Made by a program: the position numbers and the translations under genes
Shown: in pieces, positions 11,077-21,679 of the stretch
How positions within the stretch are numbered: position 1 is the stretch's first letter
Layout: every line of letters starts with the position of its first letter
Source: Dichetophora obliterata
Lineage: Eukaryota; Arthropoda; Insecta; Diptera; Sciomyzidae
Length of the DNA: 64,000 nucleotides
Direction: 5' to 3'
Assembly (NCBI GenBank): GCA_963920525.1
Contig: OY986438.1
Location: forward strand, 48,950,288-49,014,287
Notes under the pieces: generated by a model
Database searches by the model: none
Seen by the model: only the letters and a program-made list of their open reading frames with translations
What the model was told of the DNA's origin: nothing

Positions 11077-11437
11077 AATTTGCAAGCCAAAACAATGATA
11101 AAATTAGATTTAATTCAGAAAAAACTAAAAAAATTGCGAAAAACATATAAAAATGCATAAAAATTTACATAAATCAGTTGTTTACATTTGAAAATTAACA
11201 GCTGTCATTGTAAGAGTTATGTTTCGAAAATAATTAATTTAATTTCGAAACATATTTCAATGTCTTTTTAAGAGTAAAAGGATTTAAAAGTGACAAAATA
11301 TCAATCGCGAATATCACGAGAATTTGGCCTAACTTGAAAAAACTGAGTATACCAGCGTATTCTACGACCAAAAATTAAGTTGGGGTGTCGCGGCGTTTTT
11401 GTGTGTCTTTTCAAAAGTTGGAAATTTACCTACAGTG

Positions 11438-11954
11438 TTATTGGAAAACTTACAATACTTTGGCGCAATAGTTTTAACAAAAATCTTATTCGTTAGTTCA
11501 TAAGCTTCATATTTTTGTCTACTGACCTGCCCAACTATCTGGACGCTTCTTCACAGACACAAAGTATCGTATTCTTCACTGTCTGAACAGTTATGCCCCG
11601 TGTAAGCCTCCCGAAATTATCTAAATTAATACAATGTTTGTAAGCTTATGAAGAAGAAAAGTAGAGAACAAAGATAGTTGAACACGTATCGTTCTTGCAA
11701 CAATATGTAACGCATTATTTCCTATTTTTCTTGGATATATGAGTAATAATTAAGAATTCTTAGCAATTTTTATTGTTTTTCTTATTGTATTGATGATTCT
11801 ATAATATCAAGGGAAATTCTCATATTAAGTACCCAGCGAACGAAAACCTTTTTTTATTAATTTATTTTAAATGATTGTAACAGAATCTAAATCGAAAAAG
11901 CAATTAAAGATTTGAATTTAAAACTGGCAAATTGACCTGATAATGTCTCAGTTT
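11438..11954. other. Noncoding AT-rich DNA
   Basis: Nothing recognised beyond A/T-rich sequence between the CACTG-type element and a non-LTR remnant. Confidence 0.4.
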
Positions 11955-12360
11955 GTTTTGTACAAAAATAAAGAGCATTACTTACAGCTCTACTTGCCAA
12001 TTTTGCAAATGGTAGCTTTAGATTTGCATATTATCCTAAAGAATTGAATATTCGCTCAGTACCTTTCATTTATAAAAGCGGTAGCAAAGAGTTTTGTTCA
12101 AATTATGGACCTATCAGTATTATAGGATCAGTACTATAGATAAAATAATTGAGACCATCTTGTGTAACAGGCTAAATAAATTTATGACAAATAATAAGAT
12201 AAACAATGTAAACCAATTCGGGCTTACAGAAAATTCAAACACTCTATCTGCTTGCCTAAATCGCAATAAATTTATCTACGAAAATAAAGACAGAAAAAGT
12301 ATGTGGCATTACTGGCAATTTATTTGTTAAAAGCTTTTGACTCAGTAAATTTGCCAATAA
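11955..12360 (+). pseudogene. Jockey/BS-like reverse transcriptase fragment
   Basis: Translated pieces include SVPFIYKSGSKEFCSNYGPI, IDKIIETILCNRLNKF, NQFGLTENSNTLSACL and KAFDSVNLPI. These are the fingers and the first catalytic region (the 'FD' of motif A) of a non-LTR reverse transcriptase. At least two frameshifts and stops are present. The coding trace ends exactly where the CACTGCAGGG terminus starts at 12361, so a later insertion cut it. It resembles the elements at 23600 and 46240. Confidence 0.7.
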
Positions 12361-12545
12361 CACTGCAGGGATGTCAAAAAAACACACGAAAACGCCGAGA
12401 CATGTAAACCTAATTTTTAGTCGTAGAATTAAGTGGCATACTCAGTTTTTCCCAATCAGATCAAATTCTTGCTATATTCGCGATGACCTAATATAGTCAC
12501 TTTTACATCCATTTTTAGCTAAATTTTTTCTTGTTTTTAGAGACC
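12361..12545 (+). mobile_element. Second CACTG-type terminus (left end only)
   Basis: CACTGCAGGGATGTCAAAA, AACGCCGAGACA, CCTAATTTTTAGTCGTAGAA, CTCAGTTTTTCCCAATCAG and ATATTCGCGATGA repeat the order of the left terminus at 8522. No opposite end was found, so it is a solo or deleted copy. It interrupts the reverse transcriptase fragment. Confidence 0.65.
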
Positions 12546-13539
12546 AAAAATTTTGATCAATTCAGATTTTGCTTAAAATTTCAGAATTTAATCTTCTTAT
12601 GAAATAAAAACACTTATTTGAGTAAAAAAATTTCAAGATTTTATTTTTAAGTTTTTGCGAAATATTAAATTTCGGTAGAACATTTGGTGTTGAGTAGGGA
12701 TGTCAATCCTAGGATCTCGAGATGCGGATCTTTTTAAGATCCGAATATCCCGGGATTATACGATTCGAATCTCGGGATTGTTTTTTAATAGCTAATTTAA
12801 ATTGTTAATTGTTTTAGCAAAACAATTTTTTTAATAGCTAATACAATTTTTCAAACAACCATCACAAATATCCCCCTTTCAACGATCAACGATCGAACTA
12901 ATACACGTTGAGGCGGAGCGGTGCTTCTACTCTGCAGGTCTTATATGCAATAAATTAAGGTATAAGTAAGGGGATAACACCATTAATGCTTTAATTTCTT
13001 AACCCTCCGTTACTAACGCAGGGTGGATTACACCCATAAGTTATGAATTATGCAAAAAATTTTTTGATAATTTAATGGTGCGAACATAATATCAAATGTA
13101 ATCTCTTTTTGTATATTTTGCTATATTTCAAAACAAAATTAAGCACTGTTTTTTAAGCAACGTGTGATTTATTTCTCAAGTAAAATAAAAAAGGCTTTAA
13201 ATAAAAAACCTCTCCTGAGCAACACAGGAAATTCAAATTAAAGATTTAAACCTTTGCTCGACTTAAACAGCTTCGACGATTTCATCACGTTTTGTAAATC
13301 AATAGAAACAATTTATAAGAAGGTGAACGTATTTGTGCTTGCAAGATCTCATCTCATCTTTCTCAACACTGTGAATTTGGATTTAGCCGAGTGGAAATGG
13401 TCTAATTTCTCGTTGTAATTTTAACAAAACATTCAATATTGTTCTATTGTATTTGATTAGCCATTTGAGAAAAAATTTGAACATTTGAACAGGGTTCTTG
13501 CCATAATATGCAATTATTGCATCATTCAATTATTTTTGT
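12546..13539. other. Noncoding; possible hAT-like and piggyBac-like relic ends
   Basis: No ORF. At about 12697 TAGGGATGTCAATCCTAGGA begins a GATC-rich stretch (to about 12780). At 12999 TTAACCCTCCGTTACTAACG looks like a piggyBac-style TTAA end. Neither has a convincing partner in the window. Confidence 0.3.
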
Positions 13540-14000
13540 AATGGTCCAATTAGACATGGCTTAACAAGTGTAACAAAGAAATCTGTTTAAAGGGATTTAC
13601 GTGCATCTGATTATGCACAACATGGCAAATTTCTCAGATAAAAACAGAAATGCATCTCTAGATAGATAAACATAGAAGTTCTATTTAATTTTGATTTTAG
13701 CGATTTTTCAATGCATTTGACGATTTGGCAAAACAAATGTGAAATTGTATAATTTTTTAACCAAGAATTCCTTTGATTGTTTTATTTTGACTATGTGACT
13801 AAGTTTTGCATAAGCGACATTTATTCTATGTTTTTATTTATTCTATGTAGTCAGAGATGCATTTCTCTTTTTATCTGAGCATTGCCATGCGTTGCCATGT
13901 TGTGCATAATCAGATACACACAAATCCTATTAAACAGATTTCGATGTGACGCTTGTTAAGCCATGCACTGCTATGCCATGCGAGGCTAACTGGACCATTA
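13540..14000. mobile_element. 460-bp foldback element with arms of about 150 bp
   Basis: The left end AATGGTCCAATTAG and right end CTAACTGGACCATT are complementary. Inward, CATGGCTTAACAAG, AAATCTGTTTAA, CATCTGATTATGCACAACAT and CTCAGATAAAAA recur in reverse complement on the right arm. The right arm has extra GCCATGC-rich insertions. A weaker extension of the inverted repeat may reach about 13495 and 14065. No ORF. Confidence 0.75.
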
Positions 14001-14416
14001 TTCTGTGTGCTAGCCACTTATTTACGATGCTTGCGCTGCTGTGCCATAAGAGGCTAATATTTCAATTATAACGAATAATTAGAGGTCATTATTTTAAAAA
14101 ATTTTCATTACAAAAAAAAATTGTTTCGATAATTTTTTTTCATACATCTTTTAGCTTTTCAAATTGGCTTTTCAAATTGAAATGTACTATAGCATATAAC
14201 TAAAGGGAGATTTTAGGCCAAAGCGATTAAAATAAATGTATATTTTAGAAGATGTTTTCTAAAAAATTTTATTACATACACAAAAACTTTAATTTGCATG
14301 TTCATTTTAAATCATCGCGTCTCCAGATCGTCTGAAAATAAAATGCTTTCGAAAAAAGACTCTTGAATGCACATTTTTTACCAAAATGAAAAATGAAGAA
14401 AATTACGAAGAGTGAA
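14001..14416. other. Noncoding AT-rich DNA
   Basis: No gene or clear repeat seen, other than the possible outward extension of the preceding foldback. Confidence 0.35.
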
Positions 14417-15690
14417 AGGTTAGATTAGGTTAAGTAAGGTTAGTGGGGCTGTCTCAAACGAGATACACTTAGGCCAATGAGGCTCATTGTAATATCAAGG
14501 GTTTCTATTTAAACCAGTTTGAGCTGTTTACTAAGCCTAGGATTCGGTGAATCGAAGATTCCGAGAGTTCGTCGAGGTCATTGAAGAACCAGTTGCCTCA
14601 GTGGAGGAAGCGTTTTTGAGCCAGCGATGGGCAAGTGCAGATGAAATGTACTGTAGATTCTTTCTCCTCCTTCTCATCTTTACAGCTTCTGCAAAAGTCT
14701 TTGTGGGGTATGTTTAATCTTTGAGCATGTCTGCCAATAAGGCAGTACCCTGTCAGGATCCCTATCATGGTGCTAATGTGGTCTCTACTGAGAGAAATCA
14801 GATCTTTTGAATGCTTAAGATTGAGTTTAGGCCAGATTTGCTGTGCTATATTACACGTGTTTCCTACTGACCATCTGATGTTGGTTTTGATGCAGGATAA
14901 CTCATGTGTAAGGAGTTTACATGTGGTTAGAGGAATACCAAAGCTTGCCTCATCTATAGATAGTTGTTTGGTAGTACCTGTACGAGCGTGTTCATCTGCT
15001 TTGCAGTTCCCTAGAAAACCCTTATATCCAGGAATCTAGTATAGAAGGATTTTAAGATGCTCTGCCGTCTTGTTTAGAGATCTGCGCCAGTTGAGATCTA
15101 TCTCAGATGTTATTTCAACAGTTCCTAGGGTTTTCAAAGCGGCTTGACTGTCAGTAAGCAAATATTCATGGAAGATTCATTTGCCTGAATCTAAGTTAAC
15201 TCTTCATGTATAGTAGCGATTTCAGCTTGATATACACTGCAATGGTCAGGGAGCCTAAAGGCTAAATTAATGCTTATTGCTTCTGAGTAGACTCCTCCAC
15301 CTACTTTGCCATCTAGTTTTGATCCATCAGTAAAGATCTCAATGACATTGTGAGGTAAACGGTTTCGTAGTTCCCACTCTTCTCGAGAGGGAATGGATAC
15401 ATCAAACTTCTTTTTAAAGGATAGTTTTTGTATGATGTAGTCAATGGACCTAGGTATGGGAGGGAGAAATTTTCTAATGCAAGAATGTCCTAGTGTACCT
15501 TCTTTCCACTGGGAGGTGGCTTCTAGGCGGATGGCTGTATTAGCGGCCATCTGTTTAGCTAGGATGTCAAGTGGTGTAAGATGGAGCATTGTGTCTAATG
15601 CGTCTGTCGGAGTGGTTCTTAGGGCTTCTAAGAGTGGAAAAAAGTGGAAGAAATTGACATGATTTTTGACCACATTGTTGCAAGTAAAAC
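14417..15690 (-). mobile_element. 3' part of an RNase H-bearing non-LTR retrotransposon (I/LOA/R1-like), copy 1
   Basis: On the minus strand this runs from the end of the RT domain through RNase H and a C-terminal cysteine region to the 3' end. The 3' tail (14417-14443) is a run of TAACCT-like units, not poly(A). The 5' end is truncated near 15690. A sister copy with the same tail type lies at 16612-17570 in the same orientation. Confidence 0.65.
15191..15673 (-). pseudogene. RNase H region of the non-LTR element, copy 1
   Basis: The frame reads EALRTTPTDALDTMLHLTPL (end of the RT connection region), then LAKQMAANTAIRL, REEWELRNRLPHNV, IEIFTDGSKLDGKVGGGV (first RNase H aspartate in 'FTDGS') and FRLPDHCSVYQAEIATIHE (second acidic residue in 'QAE'). 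It then stops. The third aspartate and 'GH' region lie downstream out of frame. RNase H removes the RNA template strand during target-primed reverse transcription. The fragment is 160 codons and cannot work alone. The LPDHCSV block is also present in copy 2. Confidence 0.65.
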
Positions 15691-16611
15691 CTAGACAAAT
15701 TTTCCAAGATGCTCATTTTGGGAAAAGATGTGTAGAATTACAATACAAACAGATTAAACATATTCGAGAAAAACGTGTTTAAAGTTACTCTGCTAAGTTA
15801 AATTACTCTGGCGCACCAGGTTTTAGGCGCAGTAGAATCTGTATCATAAGCGGAATTGATTCATTGAAGGATAATTGAACAAGAATCCATCTAAATTAAT
15901 TAAATTTTCAAATTGAATGTGTTGCACTTTTTGGCAAAAAAGTAACGAAATAAAAACTTCTTGAATTTCTGGACGATCCCAAGATTGTATTTTCAGATCC
16001 CGAAAATCCCTAATAATCTAATATTCAATCAGAATTAATAACAATCTCAAAATGGTGTTACTAAAAATTTACTTGCTTTACTTGTCGCAGTGATTTTTTT
16101 TATTTATGTAAAATTTGTTAAAAAAAAACATTATAAATGCGCAGTGAAACCATAATATTTTTTTCGAATAATGTATGAAAAAAATTTAATTGCATTTTTT
16201 AAAAATAAAAAAATAGCTTAATTTAATGGGCAAAGGGTGATAAATCCCCTTGATCCCCTGAAATGCTACTTAATCCGAAAGCATTTTGTAGTTACGTAAA
16301 TTCTAAAAGAAAGATTTTTCTATATTCCAAATTATATTTCCTATAGGAATAAACCTTTATGACCAGGATCTGGCAAATCTCTTTGCTCAGTATATTTGGA
16401 ACAACTTCGACCAAAAAACTTACTTTACCTGGGTATATGAAGGGGAAAAATTTTATTAAATATATTTGTATTCATTATTTGATAAGGCTCTAAGTGTTGA
16501 TTAGAGTTCGAAATCTCAAAAGTTCTATTAAGGCTGACATTGAAGTGCTTTTTGCTTTTATATTCAAAAATTGTTGTCCATTCCTTGCTACACCACTGCA
16601 ATCAATCTATA
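15691..16611. other. Noncoding AT-rich DNA
   Basis: No gene. Around 15970-16016 the sequence GATCCCAAGATT...AGATCCCGAAAATCCCTA loosely resembles the reverse of the GATC-rich stretch near 12700, but the match is too weak to define an element. Confidence 0.3.
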
Positions 16612-17570
16612 TTAGGTTAGGTTAGGTTGTTGTGGCTGCCTCAAACGATAAACACTTATGCCAATGAGACCCATTGTGATACCAAGGGTTAATATTCCTT
16701 TCTCTATTTACACCAATTTTATCTGTTTACTTAGATTCGGCATACCGAAGAATACGAGAGTACGTCAACGTCATTAAAAAATCCGTTGCCTAAATGAAGG
16801 AAGCATTTTTGAGCCAGTGCTGGGCAAATGCAGAGGAAAGGTCCTGTAGATTGTTTCTCCTCCTCATCTCTACAGTTTCTGCAGAAGTCGTTGTGGGGGA
16901 TGTTCAATCTCTGAGCGTATCTACCAATCAAGCAGTGCCCTGTAAGGGCCCTTACCCAATGTGGTCTCTACTAAGAGAAATTGGTTCTTTTGAACGCTTA
17001 AGGTTGAGTTTTGGCCAGATTTGCAGCGTTATATTACACGTGTTACCAGCTGACCATCTGTTGTTGGTTTTGATGCTGGATTACTCATGTGTAAGGAGTT
17101 TGCATGTGGTGAGAGTAATATCAAGGCTTGCCTTTTCTATAGATAGTTGTTGTTTGGTAGTACCTAGTAGTACCTAGAAAATCCTTATGTCCAGGAATCC
17201 AGCATAGAAGGATTCTGAGCTGCTTTGCCATCTCATTTAGGGATCTGCGGCAGTTGAGAACTGTTTCAGATGTTATTTCAATAGTTCCTAAGGCTTTTAA
17301 AGCGGCTTTACTATCGGATAGTATGCAAATAACCATGGAAAATATCTCATTTACCTGTAGCCAAGTAAACGCTTCATGCATAGCAGCGATTTCAGCTTGA
17401 AATACACTGCAATGATCAGGAAGCCTGAAGGCCATATAAATGCTTAATGTTTCACAGTAGACTCCTCCTTCTACTTTACTTTGAAATTCAACACGTGTTT
17501 TACTTTGATAGATGTAATGTGGTGCATGTGGTACATAGATAGATGACCTTAAGATATTTCCAAACATAAA
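16612..17570 (-). pseudogene. RNase H-bearing non-LTR retrotransposon 3' fragment, copy 2
   Basis: The minus-strand frame at 17567-17121 carries GGVYCETLSIYMAFRLPDHC, SVFQAEIAAMHEAFTW, ILSDSKAALKALG (third RNase H aspartate) and LLCWIPGHKDFLG. It then loses frame. A second frame at 16931-16731 has CRNCRDEEEKQST and CICPALAQKCFLHLGNGFFN, the C-terminal cysteine block. The first RNase H aspartate region (FTDGS) is missing, replaced by unrelated sequence near 17490. The 3' tail at 16613-16632 is TTAGGTTAGGTTAGGTT on the plus strand, i.e. (AACCT)n in element sense. A dead copy of the same family as copy 1. Confidence 0.65.
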
Positions 17571-17611
17571 CAGTTTTTAGATTCATTTTCATTGCAATCT
17601 GGCATGCGAGG

Positions 17612-18060
17612 TGTTTATAATTGGTGTTAAAAAATAGTCTCAATCTTAATATTGATAAATGTGCTTATGTAACTTTCTTTAAGTCAAGTCACCATTAACT
17701 TACCTCTTACTCGTTAGCTAACTTTATGGCAACTTGTGTTAAGGCTTTTAAGGATATTAGAGTAAATTCTGATTCTATATTTTTATTTGTAGGCTACTTA
17801 AATTACATCATACATAAGTCATATGCATTGATAGTTTTAATGCGGTGGAATAGCTCAAATTTTGTAGACGCTTAACACGTTAAAATCTTTCTATGCCTTA
17901 AGTTTTTGTTCAAGGTTAAAATGCTGCTTTTATATGGAACCCTTTTTATGGTGTCAATATTTAACGTCTTGAACGTGTTCAAAAAGTCTTTTATTTACTT
18001 TGCACTAAAAACTCTGAATTTAAGTTAGAGCTGAACCTCGGTTGTGGGCTTTTTTAAGTA
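17612..18060 (+). pseudogene. C-terminal RT fragment of a Jockey-type element
   Basis: Frames on the plus strand give SLNLNIDKCAYVTFFKSSHH, then CVKAFKDIRVNSDSIF, LNYIIHKSYALIVLMRW, LLLYGTLFMVSI and SFIYFALKTLNLS. This is the thumb/connection part of non-LTR reverse transcriptase, where related elements read 'NxxKC.Y.TF' and 'LG...DSK..F..H'. Several frameshifts; no catalytic motifs remain. Confidence 0.55.
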
Positions 18061-18850
18061 GAAAAAGACGTGGAGGCATTAGCGAAGAATTTTTTTGAGG
18101 TTTGGTTATCTGACTAGCATCTTCAAATTGACTTGTACGAGAGGCAATTTCAAGGCTGAACCCTTTAAATAGCTTCAAAATATCTTCAAAAAACTTTCGC
18201 GTAAGTGTACAAACCTATTCATTAAAAAGTTATAGCTATTTCCTTTTCGAGTCGTCATGTTTCTATAAAATGTATTGTGTTATATAAATGCATCTCTTAC
18301 AACTTTTCAGCTTAAAATTGCCATCAGCTAATTTTTTTTTTTCAAGCATATAACAGTTTTTTTCGGCAGCTTATTGTATTCAGCAGCATATTGTATTGCA
18401 CGTTCTGATAATTGCATCAGCGTCAAAGTGTCTTAATAAATATTTTATTTACTCTTAGAAGAAATTTTCTTATAAAATGTTTATGTTTTCCATGTTGTAT
18501 TCCAAGCACGTTCGAGTTTAGCACTAGCACTACCACCTAAAACAATCGATATCCTAGCTTTTCTTAAAGATATGAAGGGTTCCTTTTTCTTTCTTATTGG
18601 TTTTTTAGGTTTTTTATTGGTGAAGTTCTGAAATTAGCAATAAGTTATTAGTTATTACCTATGTTTCAAACAAAAATAAACAATATTTAACTAAAAGATT
18701 TACGAAAAGTCATAAAAATTTATAAATTATTTTTTTTTAATATAAACAGTTTGTCAACAAAATGTTTTGACATAGTAAATAAATTTGTAAATGTTTTATT
18801 ATCCTTAAAAAACTGTTATGCATGGAGCAAGAAACAAAAAATCAAAGCAA
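18061..18850. other. Noncoding AT-rich DNA
   Basis: No supported gene, RNA or repeat seen. Confidence 0.4.
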
Positions 18851-19520
18851 TCAGCCCTATTCCAGAATCCGTCGTAATGAATTGACGTACGTAAAGCTAC
18901 GCTACGAATACGAAAAATTTGCTAATCCAAAGTCCGAACGAAACTTCCCTTTTCGAACTTACTTTCGGGAGTTCGAAAACAACTGGTTTCAACAGCAGAC
19001 AAATAAATAAAAAGAAAAATTGAAAACTGAAGTGTTTTTGATGACAATTGTATTTTTTAGCTGTGATTTTTAATGGATTTCATTGCAATTGCAATTTTCG
19101 CAAAAAAATAAAAGGAAGATTTCTCACATAGAAAATTCGTCGAAGAATATTGTGAGATTCCATCAACCCTTTGGTAATGGATTATGAAACGTAGGAAATG
19201 CACTAAATAAATTTCAACTAGCATATGTACAGGTTTAAATAAAAATAGTTTAACTTTATTAACCAAAAATTAATTATAAGTTGTATTTTACGACCTAATT
19301 CTATAAAAATTTAATTGTTTTCTTTTGTCGTAAACAAATCCGTCGAGGCGAAGCTTTTTTGAAAAAATCCGAAAAACAGCTGTCAAAAGTTGATACGTTC
19401 GGAATGTGTAGTTGCGATGCTACGAATGTAAGAATGTTCGAATTCGATTCGGATTGTAGAATACTTCATTACGAATCCGAAAGAAAATTTACGCTACGAC
19501 GGATTCTGGAATAGGGCTGA
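18851..19520. mobile_element. MITE of about 670 bp with TCAGCCCTATTCC termini
   Basis: TCAGCCCTATTCCAGAATCC (18851-18870) is repeated in inverse at 19501-19520, and the match continues through GTCGTA. The subterminal zone is rich in TTCGAA and TACGAA steps. The short frame at 18822-19010 spans the left boundary and is not a gene. No clear target duplication. Confidence 0.75.
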
Positions 19521-20109
19521 ATACCAAAGTTATAACAAAAAAAAAAGCAAAACTATTCAAAAAGTTTACTGTCATAAAAGTTTTTTACATTGACAATTTT
19601 GACAGTACAAACTCACAATATGAGTATTTAGTATTTCTTGTGACCACCGTTAGCATTAATTACAGCTTGCAGCCTTCGGTTCATTGATGAAATTAGCTTT
19701 TGCAAATCATAATCTGTTGGAATTTTGTTCCATTCCTCGAGAATAATAGCTTATCACGTGATGTTGGGTGCTTTTTGGCTACTTTTTTCTTTAAATATGC
19801 CCACAAGCTCTTGATGTGATTCATGTCGGGGCTTTGGTCTAGTGTATCTATAAGGTTTCCGCAATTATAAAGCAGTCACAAACTCACTTTACGCGCTTTG
19901 TGTTTGGGGTCTGTATCTTGGTAGAATTTGAATTTCTTGTCGAAACCAAATTTGTTACCACTAACCTGTAAATGTATCTGTAAAAATAATCTAAATTTCT
20001 GCAAATCACCTACTCCTTTGCTGGAAATGCATCCACAAACAATTACTGATTATTCCCCGAATAGTTGGAATGATGTTGCGATTTTCTAGAGCTTTTAAGG
20101 GGCTTACGC

Positions 20110-21425
20110 CAGGGCCGTAGTCAAGGGGGATTTTGGGGTTCAAGCCCCCCAAAGGGTCGATATTATAATAAAAATTAATTCATTTAAATAAATATCTTAA
20201 CGAATCACATTAAAATGTTTTAAAAACATTTAACAAATCATATACTAAGGTTGCGTTTACGTGTAAAAGTCTTTGTTATGAGTTGATTCGTGTAAGCAAC
20301 AATAGTGAAAACAAATGTATCCTGATTTATCTCATCAAAAGTTAGCTAAAATTACCATCGCTATTGTTTTCACTAGCTCTACTATATCTTTAGCTCTACT
20401 TATGGTGGCATTGCCTCTTTGTTATTTACGCCACCAAAAAATTTTTTATTAAATAAATTTTTCTGCCCCTTTCATTGTGACCATTTTATAGTCAAGAGTT
20501 TTTACACTATTAACTTTCGAATTAAAGATATGAGTTTAATCCTGGTTTTATATTTGATTAATGTTTGAATTTTCAGATCTCTGACCCGAGGAAAAGTTTA
20601 AAGTCAACCGTTTAAGTAAATTTGTGAATTTTTAGGTTTTAAGATTTTTGGTTAGAGTTTTCCTGTCTTTAAAATTTTATTAATTTTAGATAAATGAGAT
20701 ATCGTTCTCATCCCTAAAATATCTTAAAACATACCTCCGTAATTCAATGGGCGATATCCGTTTGATCTGCATCCGTTAGCATACACAGTGATAGTAAAGT
20801 ATCAAAACAGGACGTGTTGGTAGACTTTACAAAAAAAAAGGCTTAATTTTTGATATTTTTTATTTTATTTCCATACAGAAACTTTTAAAATTCAAATAAA
20901 TTAATTTTCATTTTTTTTTAGTTTCTTAAAAAAATTTTCAGGTGTTTATTTAATAATTAATACTTTAGCTTCATTAGATAAATTTTAGAAATTCTGGCCA
21001 TTAATGCAAGCACTCAAAACCTTTAGATTTTAGACCTTAGATCTTTGGAAAATCTAAAGATATCTTGAAAGTGAGGATAGCATTAGAAATAATGAAGTTA
21101 TTACAATTCTAGTGAAAATCTTTAATGCTATTACAAGACTTTAAAATATTTTTTATGTAGATTTGAAGAGCCTTTTCCAGCATTTAATATCTTCAATTTG
21201 ATTTTTAGAACTATTCTACCAGCCAATATAATAACGAAAACTTGATTTTTTAAGGTTTTTGCAAAAAGTTTAAGCTCACTGGCGGCTATCGTCACAACTA
21301 CAATATTTTGGGAATCATTATAAAAAAACCAAGCTTAATTTTTAGAAGAGTACAAATGGAACTTTTTCCATTTGAAAAAAATGTTCATCAAACCCCCCCA
21401 TGGGTTAATCCTGGCTACGGCCCTG
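20110..21425. mobile_element. Non-autonomous hAT-type element inserted in the Tc1-like gene
   Basis: The left end CAGGGCCGTAGTCAAGGGGG and right end CCTGGCTACGGCCCTG form short inverted termini of the hAT type. Flanking 8-mers GCTTACGC (20102-20109) and GTTTATGC (21426-21433) match at 6 of 8 positions, an aged 8-bp target duplication. Tc1 coding sequence resumes on either side. The interior (about 1.3 kb) has no transposase frame and holds a small inverted AACAATAGTGAAAAC / GTTTTCACT pair. Confidence 0.75.
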
Positions 21426-21679
21426 GTTTATGCCACTTTGGGTGCCTATTGGTCCCATCATTATAAGAAAGCATGATCTTGGTCTCGTAACAGAATATGA
21501 CGTCATTCCAAAAGCTAACTTAGCAACACGCAGTCACAGTAGATACTTATCTTTTCCATAATTTTTTGCACTGTTTCGTTACTTAAAGATACTCCACACT
21601 CTTTCTAAATTTTTTGGGTTTACATCAACTTTTCGCAAAAGAGCTCTTTCCATTCTATTTGCTAGTATGCGAGGTTTGC

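Larger units (their letters stand above)
8522..11437 (+). mobile_element. DNA transposon with ~140-bp TIRs starting CACTGTAGG
   Basis: The left terminus (8522-about 8670) and right terminus (about 11290-11437) are imperfect reverse complements over roughly 140 bp. They share CACTGTAGG, ACACAAAAACGCCG, CTTAATTTTTGGTCGTA, CTCAGTTTTTTCAAGTTAGG and TTCGCGATTGATATT. The inside holds a decayed coding region (9868-11076), a SINE-like segment and duplicated modules. Related termini occur at 12361 and 32285. CACTG termini are compatible with the CMC (CACTA/Chapaev) group, but this is inference. Flanks show no clean target duplication, and the true tip may include a few more bases (AATAA) outside CACTG. 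Confidence 0.75.

Noticed and set aside
12999..13035. piggyBac-like TTAACCCTCCG end
   Set aside because: No inverse partner with TTAA nearby and no transposase trace.
12697..16016. Possible hAT element with TAGGGAT ends
   Set aside because: Only about 13 of the end bases match well and the interval contains other complete elements; no 8-bp duplication.
18822..19010. 62-codon plus frame
   Set aside because: Begins outside and ends inside the 18851-19520 MITE; composition follows its TTCGAA repeats.
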